The notes beneath the pieces were generated by a model. That model saw nothing but the letters and a program-made list of their open reading frames with translations. It did not search any database and was not told the origin of the DNA. 64,000 bases of DNA from Idiomarina aquatica. Its GTDB lineage: Bacteria > Pseudomonadota > Gammaproteobacteria > Enterobacterales > Alteromonadaceae. The position numbers were made by a program, and so were the translations under genes. How positions within the stretch are numbered: position 1 is the first letter of the stretch; the number at the start of each line of letters is the position of its first letter. This document shows positions 19,699 through 29,321 of the stretch, in pieces. Location: positions 62,001 to 126,000 of the forward strand of contig NZ_SNXI01000004.1 in the NCBI RefSeq assembly GCF_004362895.1. The letters are read 5' to 3'.

Positions 19699-19730
19699 CT
19701 TCTTTTATCTCCAGCGTATAATAAGGTCAT

Positions 19731-19807
19731 CGGCGAGTAGCGCAGTTTGGTAGCGCACTTGGTTTGGGTCCAAGGGGTCGCTGGTTCGAATCCAGTCTCG
19801 CCGACCA
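19731..19807 (+). tRNA. tRNA-Pro(UGG), second copy
   Basis: Base-for-base identical to the copy at 19406-19482, with TGG anticodon and encoded CCA. It closes the Pro-Arg-His-Pro operon. No intrinsic terminator is evident directly after it. Confidence 0.96.
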
Positions 19808-19919
19808 TTTATTACAATTCTGATCAAATCTTCTATTGGTTGCGTAATTTCGCAGTAGGACTATCCTTTATAATAGGATCAGCGACAATACTACGCGTGA
19901 GCAAAACGGAGGTTTAGTC

Positions 19920-20144
19920 ATGGCAGATTTTGAAACCTGTATGCGCAATCCCGCAGGCGCCTTTGGACAGCCCGAGGACGTCGTTAACCGCAGCGATTTC
20001 AGTAAAGAGCAAAAACTGAAAATTCTAAAGCAGTGGCGTTACGACGAATACGAAACCGAAGTGGCAGACCAGGAAAATATGGGTGCTGACAAGCCTGACC
20101 GATTAGGCGAAATCAATAACTTAATTCTGCAGTTAGAAGAGTAA
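19920..20144 (+). CDS. Conserved small hypothetical protein
   Basis: A 74-aa acidic soluble protein. CGGAGG lies 8 bases before the ATG, a strong ribosome-binding site. The pattern F.NP...F..PEDVV......S.EQKLKILKQWRYDE resembles a widespread small proteobacterial family of unknown role whose core is S-x-EQK-x-x-ILxxW. No membrane segment, cysteine pair or nucleic-acid-binding motif is obvious. It has its own terminator (20156-20175) and lies between the tRNA operon and tig. No function is proposed. Confidence 0.8.
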   Translation: MADFETCMRNPAGAFGQPEDVVNRSDFSKEQKLKILKQWRYDEYETEVADQENMGADKPDRLGEINNLILQLEE

Positions 20145-20155
20145 TCTGAACACCC

Positions 20156-20192
20156 ACGTGCGCATCTGCGCACGTTCTCTACGTTTTTTCCT
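20156..20192 (+). terminator. Probable terminator after the 74-aa protein gene
   Basis: A perfect 8-bp stem ACGTGCGC/GCGCACGT (20156-20175) with loop ATCT. The T-rich run TTTTTT follows about 10 bases after the stem instead of directly, so efficiency is uncertain. Confidence 0.55.
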
Positions 20193-20200
20193 AATACCCT

Positions 20201-20230
20201 CTCGACTCCGACCGGTTAGCCCGCTATAAT
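20201..20230 (+). promoter_or_regulatory. Probable tig promoter
   Basis: A perfect -10 TATAAT (20225-20230) with CTCGAC (20201-20206) 18 bases upstream as a weak -35. The transcript would have a leader of about 105 bases before tig. Confidence 0.6.
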
Positions 20231-20340
20231 GCTGCGTCATTTTTAAAGGTCAACGCCGTTGTTGCGCCCGGCACCTAAATGATAAATAAAGGCTTTATGG
20301 GCAAACAACATTCATTGATTGAAACCGAGGTAATGAAGCA

Positions 20341-21639
20341 ATGCAGGTTTCTGTAGAGACAACTCAAGGTTTAGAACGTCGCGTGACAATTTCGGTCCCG
20401 GCGGACACTATTGACAACGAAGTCAAACGTTTACTGAAAGAAGAATATCGTCACCGTCGCGTTAACGGGTTCCGTAAAGGTAAAATCCCGCCGCACGTGC
20501 TGCAGAAGCTATTTGGCCGTGAAGCACGCTCGCGCGCCGCTTCTGGCGTTATGCAAAGCAAGTTCTATGAAGCGGTAATGCAGGAAAAAATTAACCCTGC
20601 TGGCGCTCCGGCGATTGAACCTAAAGTGAATGAACCCGGCAAAGATCTTGAATTTACTGCAACTTTTGAAGTTTACCCAGAAGTTGAAGTTAAGAACTTA
20701 GATAAAGTTGCCATCGAAAAGCCTGCTGTCGAAGTGACAGAAGAAGACGTTGATAACATGCTGGAAACCCTGCGTAAGCAACATGCGGGCTGGAAAGAAG
20801 TTAAGCGTAAATCGAAAAAAGGCGACCGCGTTACCATGAACTTTGTCGGCTCAATTGACGGCGAAGAGTTCGAAGGCGGAAAAGCCGAAGACTTCCAGCT
20901 GGAGCTTGGCGAAGGCCGCATGATCCCTGGTTTTGAAGACCAAATCAAAGGCATTAAAGCGGGCGAAGAGAAGACTATCGAAGTCACCTTCCCGGAAGAC
21001 TATCACGCTGAAAACCTTAAAGGTAAAGAAGCGCAGTTCGTGGTTACCGCGAGCAAAGTTGAAGAGCGTGAATTGCCTGAGCTGAACGACGAGTTTGTTG
21101 CTTTGTTCGGCGTTAAAGAAGGCGGTGTTGACGCACTTAAAGACGAAGTGCGTAAGAACATGGAACGCGAGTTAAACAATGCTCTGAAAGGCAAGATCAA
21201 AGATCAAGTCCTGAAAGGAATTGTTGAACAGAATGAAGTCGAATTGCCAAAAGCAATGATCGATCAGGAAATTGACGCGTTGCGTAAGCAAGCAGCTCAA
21301 CGTTTTGGTGGTAATGCTGAACAAATGCCTGATTTACCGGCAGAGTTGTTCGAAGAACAAGCCAAAGAGCGCGTTAAAGTCGGTTTATTATTAGGTGAAG
21401 TTATTCGTCAAAACGAGATGAAGCCTGATGATGAAAAAGTCGACACCATCATTGCTAACGCAGCTTCAGCTTATGAAGATCCGGAAGAAGTTGTGGCTTA
21501 CTACAAGTCAAACAACGATATGATGCAGCAAGTGCGCAATCTGGCTCTGGAAGAACAAGCCATTGATTACGTACTGGAGCAGGCTAAGGTCACTGAAAAG
21601 AAAGCCAGCTTCGACGACATCATGAACCCGAAGCAGTAA
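20341..21639 (+). CDS. tig: Trigger factor
   Basis: The 432-aa ribosome-associated chaperone and peptidyl-prolyl isomerase. The ribosome-binding loop motif GFRKGK is present near residue 43 ([10 protein letters not shown]). The FKBP-type PPIase domain lies at about 150-245 ([17 protein letters not shown] ... [17 protein letters not shown]). A helical C-terminal chaperone domain follows. Length equals E. coli TF. It is the first gene of the conserved tig-clpP-clpX-lon-hupB-ppiD order, but a terminator at 21683-21715 separates it from clpP. Confidence 0.97.
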   Translation: MQVSVETTQGLERRVTISVPADTIDNEVKRLLKEEYRHRRVNGFRKGKIPPHVLQKLFGREARSRAASGVMQSKFYEAVMQEKINPAGAPAIEPKVNEPGKDLEFTATFEVYPEVEVKNLDKVAIEKPAVEVTEEDVDNMLETLRKQHAGWKEVKRKSKKGDRVTMNFVGSIDGEEFEGGKAEDFQLELGEGRMIPGFEDQIKGIKAGEEKTIEVTFPEDYHAENLKGKEAQFVVTASKVEERELPELNDEFVALFGVKEGGVDALKDEVRKNMERELNNALKGKIKDQVLKGIVEQNEVELPKAMIDQEIDALRKQAAQRFGGNAEQMPDLPAELFEEQAKERVKVGLLLGEVIRQNEMKPDDEKVDTIIANAASAYEDPEEVVAYYKSNNDMMQQVRNLALEEQAIDYVLEQAKVTEKKASFDDIMNPKQ

Positions 21640-21682
21640 TTAGCTGACGTCGTCCTTGACGGACGCCGTCTGTGCTTGGTTT

Positions 21683-21715
21683 AATGGCTCGTATGACCTC
21701 ATACGAGCCATTTTT
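21683..21715 (+). terminator. Intrinsic terminator after tig
   Basis: An 11-bp stem ATGGCTCGTAT/ATACGAGCCAT with a six-base loop, followed by TTTTT (21711-21715). It ends 20 bases before clpP, so read-through or a promoter inside the 96-base gap is needed for clpP expression. Confidence 0.85.
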
Positions 21716-21735
21716 ATTTCAGGAGCATTAAATTA

Positions 21736-22356
21736 ATGTCGAGTGATATTCAGGATCCGATGGCACAGCTTGTCCCAATGGTGGTAGAACAAACTGCTAA
21801 GGGCGAGCGTTCATATGATATATATTCACGTTTGCTTAAAGAGCGCGTGATTTTTTGTTGTGGCCAGGTGGAAGACCACATGGCTAATCTTATCGTTGCT
21901 CAGTTATTATTTTTAGAGTCGGATAACCCGGATAAAGACATTTATCTGTACATTAACTCGCCGGGTGGCGTGGTAACTGCCGGCATGGCCATTTACGACA
22001 CCATGCGCTTTATTAAACCGGACGTGAGTACCGTTTGTATGGGGCAAGCAGCCAGTATGGGTGCATTCTTGTTAGCCGGTGGTGCTCAGGGTAAGCGTTA
22101 TTGTTTGCCTAATTCGCGGGTAATGATCCACCAGCCGCTGGGTGGTTTCCAGGGGCAAGCGTCTGATTTCGAGATTCACGCTAAACAGATTTTGGATCTT
22201 AAAGAGCGTTTAAACCGTATGCTAGCAGAGAACACCGGTCAGGATTATGACAAAGTCGCACAGGACACTGACCGCGATTACTTTATGGCAGCAGAAGAAG
22301 CGGTTAACTACGGGTTAGTCGACGGTATTCTGAATCAGCGTGGCGAAGAGCAGTAG
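21736..22356 (+). CDS. clpP: ATP-dependent Clp protease proteolytic subunit
   Basis: The 206-aa serine protease that forms the double-ring ClpP chamber. The nucleophile Ser lies in [13 protein letters not shown], the His in [10 protein letters not shown] and the Asp in the later helix region. The N-terminal part includes the short propeptide region seen in E. coli. AGGAG precedes the ATG at 21736. It lies nine bases before clpX; together they make ClpXP. Confidence 0.98.
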   Translation: MSSDIQDPMAQLVPMVVEQTAKGERSYDIYSRLLKERVIFCCGQVEDHMANLIVAQLLFLESDNPDKDIYLYINSPGGVVTAGMAIYDTMRFIKPDVSTVCMGQAASMGAFLLAGGAQGKRYCLPNSRVMIHQPLGGFQGQASDFEIHAKQILDLKERLNRMLAENTGQDYDKVAQDTDRDYFMAAEEAVNYGLVDGILNQRGEEQ

Positions 22357-22365
22357 GAGAACAGC

Positions 22366-23643
22366 ATGACTGATAAAACCGAAGGTGAAGGCGAAAAGCC
22401 GTTGTACTGCACCTTTTGCGGTAAAAGTCAGCACGAGGTTAAAAAGCTGATTGCAGGTCCATCTGTATTTATTTGTGATGAGTGCGTGGATCTGTGTAAT
22501 GACATCTTAAAAGAAGAAATTCAGGATATAGCACCGGCGGCGGCCGAAGAGAAACTGCCGGTTCCGAAAGAGATCCGTGGCAACCTGGATGATTATGTTA
22601 TTGGTCAGGATCGCGCTAAGCGCGTGCTGTCGGTAGCGGTATACAACCACTACAAACGACTGCGCAATAGTGGTAAGGGTAAAGATCAGATTGAACTTGG
22701 CAAAAGTAATATTTTGCTGATTGGTCCAACAGGCTCGGGTAAGACGTTTCTGGCAGAGACTATGGCGCGCTACCTGGATGTGCCATTTACTATGGCCGAC
22801 GCGACGACTCTGACTGAAGCCGGTTATGTTGGTGAAGACGTCGAAAACATTATTCAGAAGCTGCTGCAAAAATGTGACTACGACGTTGAAAAAGCCGAGC
22901 GCGGTATTGTTTATATCGACGAAATCGACAAGATTTCGCGCAAGTCAGATAACCCGTCCATTACCCGTGACGTCAGCGGTGAGGGCGTACAGCAGGCGCT
23001 GTTAAAACTGATTGAAGGTACGGTAGCGTCAGTGCCACCGCAGGGTGGTCGCAAGCATCCTCAACAGGAGTTTTTGCAGGTTGATACCTCGAAAATTCTG
23101 TTTATTTGTGGTGGTGCATTTGCGGGGCTTAGTAAAGTTATTGAGCAACGCCTGGCAACCGGTACCGGCATTGGCTTTGGTGCCGAAGTTAAAAGTAAAG
23201 ACCGTGCTGAAGAAGGTAAAGTTATTGCACAGGTGGAGCCGGAAGATCTGGTCAAGTATGGCTTAATTCCTGAGTTTATCGGACGTCTGCCGGTTGTGGC
23301 GACACTGGATGAGCTGGATGAAGATGCCTTAGTGCAGATTTTGAAAGAGCCGAAAAATGCCTTAACTAAGCAATACTCTGCATTATTCGAAATGGAAGAC
23401 GTAGAGCTTGAGTTCCGTGACGATGCCCTGCATGCGATAGCGAAAAAAGCGATGTCTCGTCGTACCGGCGCGCGCGGCCTGCGTTCTATCGTTGAAGACG
23501 TGTTACTTGGCACCATGTACGATTTACCGTCTATCGAGGGCGTTGCCAAAGTTGTTGTCGATGAATCGGTGATTGCCGGTGAGTCGGATCCTATTTTGAT
23601 TTATGCAAATCAAAACAAGGAAAAACAAGCTTCTGGTGAATAA
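22366..23643 (+). CDS. clpX: ClpX, ATPase subunit of ClpXP
   Basis: The 425-aa AAA+ unfoldase that recognises ssrA-tagged and other substrates and feeds them to ClpP. The N-terminal zinc-binding domain has CTFCGK ... CDECVDLC. The Walker A motif is GPTGSGKT (about residue 120), Walker B is [10 protein letters not shown] and sensor-2 is near [10 protein letters not shown]. The ClpP-docking loop motif IGF is present (TGIGFGAEV). Ends at a strong terminator (23672-23698). Confidence 0.98.
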   Translation: MTDKTEGEGEKPLYCTFCGKSQHEVKKLIAGPSVFICDECVDLCNDILKEEIQDIAPAAAEEKLPVPKEIRGNLDDYVIGQDRAKRVLSVAVYNHYKRLRNSGKGKDQIELGKSNILLIGPTGSGKTFLAETMARYLDVPFTMADATTLTEAGYVGEDVENIIQKLLQKCDYDVEKAERGIVYIDEIDKISRKSDNPSITRDVSGEGVQQALLKLIEGTVASVPPQGGRKHPQQEFLQVDTSKILFICGGAFAGLSKVIEQRLATGTGIGFGAEVKSKDRAEEGKVIAQVEPEDLVKYGLIPEFIGRLPVVATLDELDEDALVQILKEPKNALTKQYSALFEMEDVELEFRDDALHAIAKKAMSRRTGARGLRSIVEDVLLGTMYDLPSIEGVAKVVVDESVIAGESDPILIYANQNKEKQASGE

Positions 23644-23671
23644 AAGGCGACTTTTAGCCCAAAAAGTGTGC

Positions 23672-23698
23672 AAAAAAGGGCCGTTTGGCCCTTTTTTT
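23672..23698 (+). terminator. Intrinsic terminator after clpX
   Basis: An 11-bp stem AAAAAAGGGCC/GGCCCTTTTTT with loop GTTT and a continuous T tract (23692-23698). Because both the A and T tracts are present it can act on both strands. Confidence 0.92.
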
Positions 23699-23707
23699 CT
23701 GTCAGAC

Positions 23708-23735
23708 ATTGAACTTTGCCGAGCAGACCGCATAT
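23708..23735 (+). promoter_or_regulatory. Sigma-32-type heat-shock promoter for lon
   Basis: ATTGAAC (23708-23714), a 13-base spacer and CCGCATAT (23728-23735). This compares with the sigma-32 consensus CTTGAAA-N11-16-CCCCATNT and matches seven of eight -10 positions. It starts just after the clpX terminator and 31 bases before lon. Confidence 0.7.
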
Positions 23736-23765
23736 AACAGTTATAACTAAGGTCGGGAGAAATTA

Positions 23766-26099
23766 ATGAGCGAAGAACGTACAGAACAATTATCAATGCC
23801 TGTTCTGCCGTTACGAGACGTAGTGGTGTACCCGCATATGGTTATTCCACTCTTTGTTGGCCGCGAAAAATCTATCCGTTGCCTGGAAGCGGCAATGGAT
23901 GCGGACAAAAAAGTGTTTTTGGCAGCACAGAAAGATGCGTCTGTCGACGAACCGACAGAAGACGATATTTATCGCGTGGGAACGGTAGCCACCTTGCTGC
24001 AATTGCTGAAACTGCCCGACGGTACAGTTAAAGTGCTGGTCGAGGGACAACAGCGTGCGCAACTGGATGAGTTGCAGGATGACGACGATTACTTTAAAGC
24101 CAGCATCCATTACCTGGCCTCGGAAGAATTGCCGGAAAAAGAACAGGAAGTGATGTTGCGCTCGGCGATGAATCAATTTGAAGGCTACGTAAAGCTGAAT
24201 AAGAAGATTCCGCCTGAAGTACTGACCTCGTTGTCGGGCATCGATGACTGTGACCGCCTGGCTGACACTATGGCAGCGCATATGCCGTTAAAACTGGCGG
24301 ATAAACAGCACGTGCTGGAAATTACCGATGTGCGCGAGCGTATCGAATACCTGATGGCGCTAATGGAAGGCGAAATCGATATTCTGCAGGTCGAAAAGCG
24401 CATTCGCAGCCGGGTTAAAAAGCAGATGGAAAAAAGCCAGCGCGAGTACTATCTGAACGAGCAGATGAAGGCTATTCAGAAAGAACTTGGTGAGGGCGAA
24501 GATGGCGTCGATGAGTTCGAGCAACTACAGAAAAAGATTGATGATGCGCAAATGCCGGCGGAAGCCCGCAAAAAAGTCGAAGCAGAGCTGTCTAAACTTA
24601 AGATGATGTCGCCGATGTCTGCAGAAGCGACCGTTGTGCGTGGTTACATCGATTGGATGGTATCCATTCCGTGGAAGAAAAAATCGCGTATTAAGAAAGA
24701 TCTGGCCAATGCAGAACAAATTCTTGATGCCGATCATTATGGACTGGAAAAAGTTAAAGAGCGCATTATTGAGTATCTTGCGGTGCAGCAACGTACCAGC
24801 AAGGTTAAAGGCGCTATTCTGTGCTTAGTTGGCCCGCCGGGCGTGGGTAAAACGTCGCTGGGTCAATCAATTGCCAAAGCAACCGGACGTAAGTACGTTC
24901 GCATGGCGTTAGGCGGCGTACGTGACGAAGCCGAAATACGTGGTCACCGCCGTACGTATATTGGTTCAATGCCGGGTAAACTGATTCAGAAGATGTCGAA
25001 AGTCGGGGTACGCAACCCGCTATTCCTGCTGGACGAAATCGATAAGATGTCTGCTGATATGCGTGGCGATCCGGCATCGGCGTTGCTCGAAGTGCTGGAT
25101 CCGGAACAAAATATCAACTTTAACGATCATTACCTGGAAGTTGATTACGATTTGTCTGACGTGATGTTTGTGGCAACCTCGAATAGTATGAATATTCCGG
25201 CGCCATTGCTGGACCGGATGGAAGTGATCCGTTTATCAGGTTATACCGAAGACGAAAAACTGAATATCGCTAAACGCCACTTGCTACCGAAGCAAATCGA
25301 ACGTAATGGTCTGAAAGCTAAAGAAATTACGGTTAATGACTCTGCCATTATTGGCATTATTCGTTATTACACCCGCGAAGCCGGTGTGCGTAATTTAGAG
25401 CGTGAATTATCGCGTCTGTGCCGTAAAGCGGTTAAAACCATCTTATTGGATAAGTCGATTAAACATGTCGAGATCTCAGATGACAACCTCAGTGACTTCC
25501 TGGGTGTGCAACGGTTTGACTACGGTAAAGCCGAGGAAGAAAACCAAATCGGCCAGGTTACTGGTTTAGCATGGACCGAGGTAGGCGGCGACCTGCTGAC
25601 CATTGAGGCGACCAATGTTGCCGGTAAGGGTAAAATCACCTCGACCGGTTCACTGGGCGATGTTATGCAAGAGTCGATTCAAACCGCATTGACGGTGGTT
25701 CGTAGCCGTGCGGATAAGCTGGGTATTGCCGATGACTTCCACGAGAAACGTGATATTCACGTGCACGTGCCTGAGGGCGCAACACCCAAAGATGGGCCCA
25801 GCGCCGGTATTGCAATGGTCACTGCATTAGTTTCGTCATTGACCAAAATCCCGGTTCGTTCAGAAGTTGCGATGACCGGCGAGATTACGCTGCGTGGCGA
25901 GGTGTTAGCTATCGGCGGCCTGAAAGAGAAGCTGCTGGCAGCCCATCGCGGTGGTATCAAGCACGTGTTGATTCCCAAAGACAATGAGCGTGACTTAAAA
26001 GAGATTGCTGATAACGTTAAGCAAGATCTTAAAATTCAGCCTGTGCAGTGGATTGACGAGGTGCTGGCAGTAGCGCTGGAAAAAAATCCGATGGCTTAA
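23766..26099 (+). CDS. lon: ATP-dependent protease Lon
   Basis: The 777-aa cytoplasmic AAA+ protease degrades misfolded and regulatory proteins. The N-terminal substrate-binding LAN domain covers about residues 1-200 ([24 protein letters not shown]) and is followed by coiled coil. The AAA+ module has Walker [12 protein letters not shown] near residue 360. The C-terminal protease domain has the Ser-Lys dyad region [11 protein letters not shown]. Length is close to E. coli Lon (784 aa). GGGAG precedes the ATG. It is likely transcribed from its own heat-shock promoter and ends at the terminator 26141-26185. Confidence 0.98.
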   Translation: MSEERTEQLSMPVLPLRDVVVYPHMVIPLFVGREKSIRCLEAAMDADKKVFLAAQKDASVDEPTEDDIYRVGTVATLLQLLKLPDGTVKVLVEGQQRAQLDELQDDDDYFKASIHYLASEELPEKEQEVMLRSAMNQFEGYVKLNKKIPPEVLTSLSGIDDCDRLADTMAAHMPLKLADKQHVLEITDVRERIEYLMALMEGEIDILQVEKRIRSRVKKQMEKSQREYYLNEQMKAIQKELGEGEDGVDEFEQLQKKIDDAQMPAEARKKVEAELSKLKMMSPMSAEATVVRGYIDWMVSIPWKKKSRIKKDLANAEQILDADHYGLEKVKERIIEYLAVQQRTSKVKGAILCLVGPPGVGKTSLGQSIAKATGRKYVRMALGGVRDEAEIRGHRRTYIGSMPGKLIQKMSKVGVRNPLFLLDEIDKMSADMRGDPASALLEVLDPEQNINFNDHYLEVDYDLSDVMFVATSNSMNIPAPLLDRMEVIRLSGYTEDEKLNIAKRHLLPKQIERNGLKAKEITVNDSAIIGIIRYYTREAGVRNLERELSRLCRKAVKTILLDKSIKHVEISDDNLSDFLGVQRFDYGKAEEENQIGQVTGLAWTEVGGDLLTIEATNVAGKGKITSTGSLGDVMQESIQTALTVVRSRADKLGIADDFHEKRDIHVHVPEGATPKDGPSAGIAMVTALVSSLTKIPVRSEVAMTGEITLRGEVLAIGGLKEKLLAAHRGGIKHVLIPKDNERDLKEIADNVKQDLKIQPVQWIDEVLAVALEKNPMA

Positions 26100-26140
26100 T
26101 AGTACAAAAGTCGTATAGCGTTTTGTATCGAAAACGGCAG

Positions 26141-26185
26141 AATGCGGTCTATGGCATAGAAATACGCCTACAGGCCGCATTTTTT
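26141..26185 (+). terminator. Intrinsic terminator after lon
   Basis: A 10-bp stem AATGCGGTCT/AGGCCGCATT with a 21-base loop, followed by TTTTTT (26180-26185). A further hairpin TACAAAA/TTTTGTA (26103-26127) lies between it and the lon stop. Confidence 0.75.
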
Positions 26186-26307
26186 CGTTAAAAATGTGGA
26201 AAAAAGGGTTTTCAAACGTAACGACTGTGGTAGCCTAAGTGTGAAAGCTTGCTATGGCACAAGTGGTAGCCGGGCAGCTGGACAGGAAAAGTTCGGTAAC
26301 AATGGTG

Positions 26308-26336
26308 TTGAACATTCAAACTAAGCTTGATATAAC
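26308..26336 (+). promoter_or_regulatory. hupB promoter
   Basis: TTGAAC (26308-26313), a 17-base spacer and TATAAC (26331-26336), 72 bases upstream of hupB. It is the best promoter in the 309-base lon-hupB gap. The rest of this gap (26186-26307) shows no gene or RNA I recognise. Confidence 0.72.
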
Positions 26337-26408
26337 AACTTCGGCCCATTTAAAAAATCCGAATGGAACCACGGAAATTTGATAATAACAATCGAAGGGG
26401 ATGATACT

Positions 26409-26681
26409 GTGAATAAGTCTCAGCTAATTGACAAAATCGCGGCAGGTGCAGATATCTCTAAAGCTGCTGCTGGTCGTGCTCTGGACTCGATGACTGATGC
26501 AGTAACCGAAGCTCTGAAAAAAGGCGACCAAGTAGCATTGGTTGGTTTTGGTACATTCAGCGTACGTGAGCGTTCTGCGCGCACGGGTCGTAACCCACAA
26601 ACGGGTGAAACTATTCAAATCGCTGCTGCAAAAGTACCTTCTTTCAAAGCCGGTAAAGCACTGAAAGACGCAGTAAATTAA
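26409..26681 (+). CDS. hupB: DNA-binding protein HU-beta
   Basis: The 90-aa nucleoid protein bends and compacts DNA. The start is GTG at 26409 (mature-family N-terminus [18 protein letters not shown]), with AAGGGG 8 bases upstream; an in-frame ATG-like extension back to 26379 adds non-family residues. The DNA-binding arm [31 protein letters not shown] is intact. The protein is very close to E. coli HupB. Position after lon is the conserved one. Confidence 0.97.
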   Translation: MNKSQLIDKIAAGADISKAAAGRALDSMTDAVTEALKKGDQVALVGFGTFSVRERSARTGRNPQTGETIQIAAAKVPSFKAGKALKDAVN

Positions 26682-26684
26682 TTG

Positions 26685-26705
26685 AGGCGCTAACGCGCTT
26701 TTTTT
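26685..26705 (+). terminator. Intrinsic terminator after hupB
   Basis: A short stem AGGCGC/GCGCTT (one G-U) with loop TAAC, followed by a T tract to 26705. It starts four bases after the hupB stop. Confidence 0.78.
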
Positions 26706-26725
26706 ATAAAAGATTTTGAGTAAAT

Positions 26726-26762
26726 AATAACCCGGAGTTTAGAAGCTCCGGGTTATTTTTTT
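26726..26762 (+). terminator. Second terminator-like hairpin before ppiD
   Basis: A 12-bp stem, AATAACCCGGAG (26726-26737) with CTCCGGGTTATT (26746-26757), then a T run to 26762. Together with the hairpin at 26685 it isolates ppiD from hupB transcription. Confidence 0.85.
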
Positions 26763-26793
26763 GTCGAAAGGGTGAGTTTTAGTGCGTTTTCGC

Positions 26794-26799
26794 TATAAT
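26794..26799 (+). promoter_or_regulatory. Probable ppiD promoter -10 element
   Basis: A perfect TATAAT, 38 bases before the ppiD start and downstream of the terminator at 26726-26762. No good -35 element stands 16-18 bases upstream. Confidence 0.45.
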
Positions 26800-26837
26800 G
26801 TGCCGTCGATAATTAAACCACGAAGGAAGTTCTGATT

Positions 26838-28709
26838 ATGTTAGAGCGGATACGAGAAGGATCGCAGAGTTTTGCTGCGAAAGCCGTTCTGGTGCTGATT
26901 ATTTTAACCTTTGCGTTAGCAGGGGTGGGTAGCTATGTAACCGGCGGTGCTGATACCACGGTGGCCGAAGTAAACGGCGCTGAAATAACACAAACGGAAT
27001 ATGACCGGGCATACGAGAATGAGCGTAGCCGATTGCAGCAACAATTTGGCGACATGTTCGATGCCATCAGTTCTGATCCTGGCTATATGCAGACTGTGCG
27101 CGCCAATGTCATGAATCAGTTAATTGAGCAGCAACTATTAGTTCAGTACGCTCAAAATAACGGCATGCGCATTTCTTCTGCCCAGGTAAAACAAGAAATT
27201 CGCGATATCCCGGCGTTTCGTACCGCCGGTCAATTCGACAATGACGTGTACCTGATGGCGTTGCGTAATGCCGGCTACACACCGGAAAGCTTTGCCACTC
27301 TAATGCAAAGCGATCTATTACGTAGTCAGCTTTTACAGGCGCTGGCAGGTAGCGAATTTGCACTCGATTCTGAAGTGTTGGCGCTACTGCGTTTACAGCA
27401 ACAAACGCGTTCAGGCGGTTATTTAGTTGCCCGTAATGCCGACTATGTCGATCAGGTTGAGTTGAGTGAACAGGAAATCACGCAATACTACGAAGATAAC
27501 AGTCAGGCTTTTCAGGCGCCGGAGCGCATCCAGGTGGCTTATGTCGAACTATCTAAAGCTGATTTGATGGCTGATATTGATATTGCCGAGTCAGAAGTGC
27601 GCGAATTTTACGATAACCGCATTGACCAGTATCGTACCGAAGAAGAGCGCCGTATTTCACACATCCTGGTTGAACACTCAACCGATAATGCCGAGCAAAA
27701 AGCAGAGCAGGCGCTGGCAGCACTGGAGCAGGGCGGTGACTTTGGCGATGTTGCGATGGAATACTCTGATGATACCTTCTCAGCAGAAGTTGGTGGTGAC
27801 CTGGAGTGGATTGAACGTGGCATGATGGACGAAGACTTCGATGCGGCGGCGTTTGCGTTGGAAGAAGTCGGAGATATCACGGGTATCGTCGAGACCAGTT
27901 TTGGTTATCACATTATCAAGTTAACGGATTTGCGACCGGGCTCAGTGACTCCGTTTGAAGAGGTAAGGGACGAGGTTCGTCAGCAACTGGTTGAGCAACA
28001 GTTAGAAGACCGTTACTTCCAGTTACAACAGGATTTAGCTGAAATCAGTTTTGAGCAACCTGACACTCTGGAGCCGGCAGCGGAAGCTATTGGCGAGACC
28101 GTGCGTACTACCGATTTATTTGCCCGTGAACGCGCTCCAACGCCACTGAGTGACGATGTTATTCTGAATAATATCTTTGCTGAGCAATTGATCGATGAGC
28201 GCTTAAATAGCGATATTATCGAGACTTCGGACGATCGTTCGTTGGTTGTTCGTGTGGTAGACCATCAGCCGCAGCAGATTCGTCCGTTAGCAGATGTGCG
28301 TGCGCAAATCGAACAACAGTTACGCACCGAAAAGGCACAGCAGATGGCACTGGAACAAGCACAACAGTGGCAACAGCAGTGGTCTGAGGGTAGTAGCGAG
28401 TTAGACGATAAAGTGGTTTGGTTTGACAGCATCGGTATGAGTTCGCAAGAACACCCTCGTGGTGTGCTGCAGAACGTTTTCCGGATGGCACCTAAAGCCG
28501 GTGAAGAGCTTGCGATGCAGGCAGTCGAGTTGCCAAATGGTGATGCGGCAGTTATTGCACTGACCAATGTTACTGAAGGTAATGCAGAGTTGGGTGAGCA
28601 ATCTCAGCAAGTACGTGAACAGCTGAGCAACCGCCAGGCACAAATCATGCTACAGGCGTTCATTGATACGCTGAAGCAGGACGCTGATATTATCCGTAAA
28701 GATAATTAG
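26838..28709 (+). CDS. ppiD: Periplasmic folding chaperone PpiD
   Basis: A 623-aa protein held in the inner membrane by one N-terminal segment (AVLVLIILTFALAGVGSYV, about 16-34), with the bulk in the periplasm near the Sec translocon. A SurA-like N-terminal region (about 40-190) precedes a parvulin domain (about 265-365, RRISHILVEH ... GGDFGDVAMEYS ... FGYHIIKL). E. coli PpiD has the same length (623 aa) and layout. AAGGAAG precedes the ATG. It closes the tig-to-ppiD quality-control block and ends in a strong terminator. Confidence 0.95.
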   Translation: MLERIREGSQSFAAKAVLVLIILTFALAGVGSYVTGGADTTVAEVNGAEITQTEYDRAYENERSRLQQQFGDMFDAISSDPGYMQTVRANVMNQLIEQQLLVQYAQNNGMRISSAQVKQEIRDIPAFRTAGQFDNDVYLMALRNAGYTPESFATLMQSDLLRSQLLQALAGSEFALDSEVLALLRLQQQTRSGGYLVARNADYVDQVELSEQEITQYYEDNSQAFQAPERIQVAYVELSKADLMADIDIAESEVREFYDNRIDQYRTEEERRISHILVEHSTDNAEQKAEQALAALEQGGDFGDVAMEYSDDTFSAEVGGDLEWIERGMMDEDFDAAAFALEEVGDITGIVETSFGYHIIKLTDLRPGSVTPFEEVRDEVRQQLVEQQLEDRYFQLQQDLAEISFEQPDTLEPAAEAIGETVRTTDLFARERAPTPLSDDVILNNIFAEQLIDERLNSDIIETSDDRSLVVRVVDHQPQQIRPLADVRAQIEQQLRTEKAQQMALEQAQQWQQQWSEGSSELDDKVVWFDSIGMSSQEHPRGVLQNVFRMAPKAGEELAMQAVELPNGDAAVIALTNVTEGNAELGEQSQQVREQLSNRQAQIMLQAFIDTLKQDADIIRKDN

Positions 28710-28737
28710 GCGAAAACAGCCTCAATAGCTACAAACG

Positions 28738-28763
28738 CCCCGGCTTTCGCCGGGGTTTTTTTT
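28738..28763 (+). terminator. Intrinsic terminator after ppiD
   Basis: A 7-bp stem CCCCGGC/GCCGGGG with loop TTTC, followed by eight T (28756-28763). Confidence 0.92.
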
Positions 28764-28780
28764 GGGCACAGCGCCCCGTC

Positions 28781-28900
28781 AGTGCGTTCATCCGCAGGTG
28801 ATGGGGGGCTCAGGCCCGCCCGTGCGGTCATACTCAGGCGATAGGTGGCTCAGCCCCGCCCGTGCGTTCATCCTCAGGCGACGGGTGGCTCAGCCCCGCC
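28781..28900 (-). repeat. Left array: three exact-length 40-bp repeats
   Basis: Units at 28781-28820, 28821-28860 and 28861-28900, each 40 bases. Units 2 and 3 differ at only a few positions; unit 1 is more diverged. The reverse complement of unit 3 begins GGCGGGGCTGAGCCACCCG, matching the right array in register. Confidence 0.88.
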
Positions 28901-29105
28901 GTTACGCTCCCTGCGGTCGCTAAACCGACGGGTACTTACGATCTTCCATGGCTTCGTTGCAACGACAGAGCCATTTCATTTTTATCGTTTAACGGTTGAA
29001 TTCTTTTTAGGGATTTACGCAAAATAGCATTCAATGCGATGAGGCTCGCTCGGCTGTTTAATCATGGCAGATCGTGTGTAACCGCCGGTTTAGCGACCGA
29101 AGGGA

Positions 29106-29305
29106 GCGCACCGGCGGGGCAGAACCACCCGCCGCCTGCGGGTTTGCGCACCGGCGGGGCAGAACCACCCGCCGCCTGTGGGTGTGCGCACCGTCGGGGC
29201 AGAACCACCCGCCGCCTGGGGTGTGCGCACCGGCGGGGCATAACACCCTTCGCCTACGGGTGAACGCACCGGCGGGACGCAACGTATAAATTCGCCTGCG
29301 GGTTC
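29106..29305 (+). repeat. Right array: five repeats of about 40 bp
   Basis: Units start at 29106, 29146, 29186 (39 bases), 29225 and about 29264 (degenerate). The core begins GCGCACCGGCGGGGCAGAA and continues CCACCCGCCGCCTG. Each of the first units can form a CGGCGGG/CCCGCCG hairpin. The array ends 17 bases before the batD stop codon. There are no unique spacers, so this is not a CRISPR. Confidence 0.88.
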
Positions 29306-29321
29306 TTTCGAAACCACGCGG

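Larger units (their letters stand above)
28781..29305. repeat. Gene-free inverted element built from arrays of a 40-bp repeat
   Basis: The 612-base gap between convergent ppiD and batD holds no credible gene. It contains a left array (28781-28900), a 50-base unique arm (28902-28950), a 110-base centre (28951-29060), the inverted copy of the arm (29062-29110, about 41 of 49 bases matching) and a right array (29106-29305) that is the left array reversed. The centre contains nested palindromes, ATGGC/GCCAT around TCGTT/AACGA (28948-28974), and GCATT/AATGC (29028-29038). The whole could fold as one large cruciform or RNA hairpin. No transposase gene, target-site duplication or known IS end was seen. 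Confidence 0.85.

Noticed and set aside
28781-29305. CRISPR array
   Set aside because: The 40-base units are directly adjacent with no unique spacers, the units vary, and no cas genes are present.
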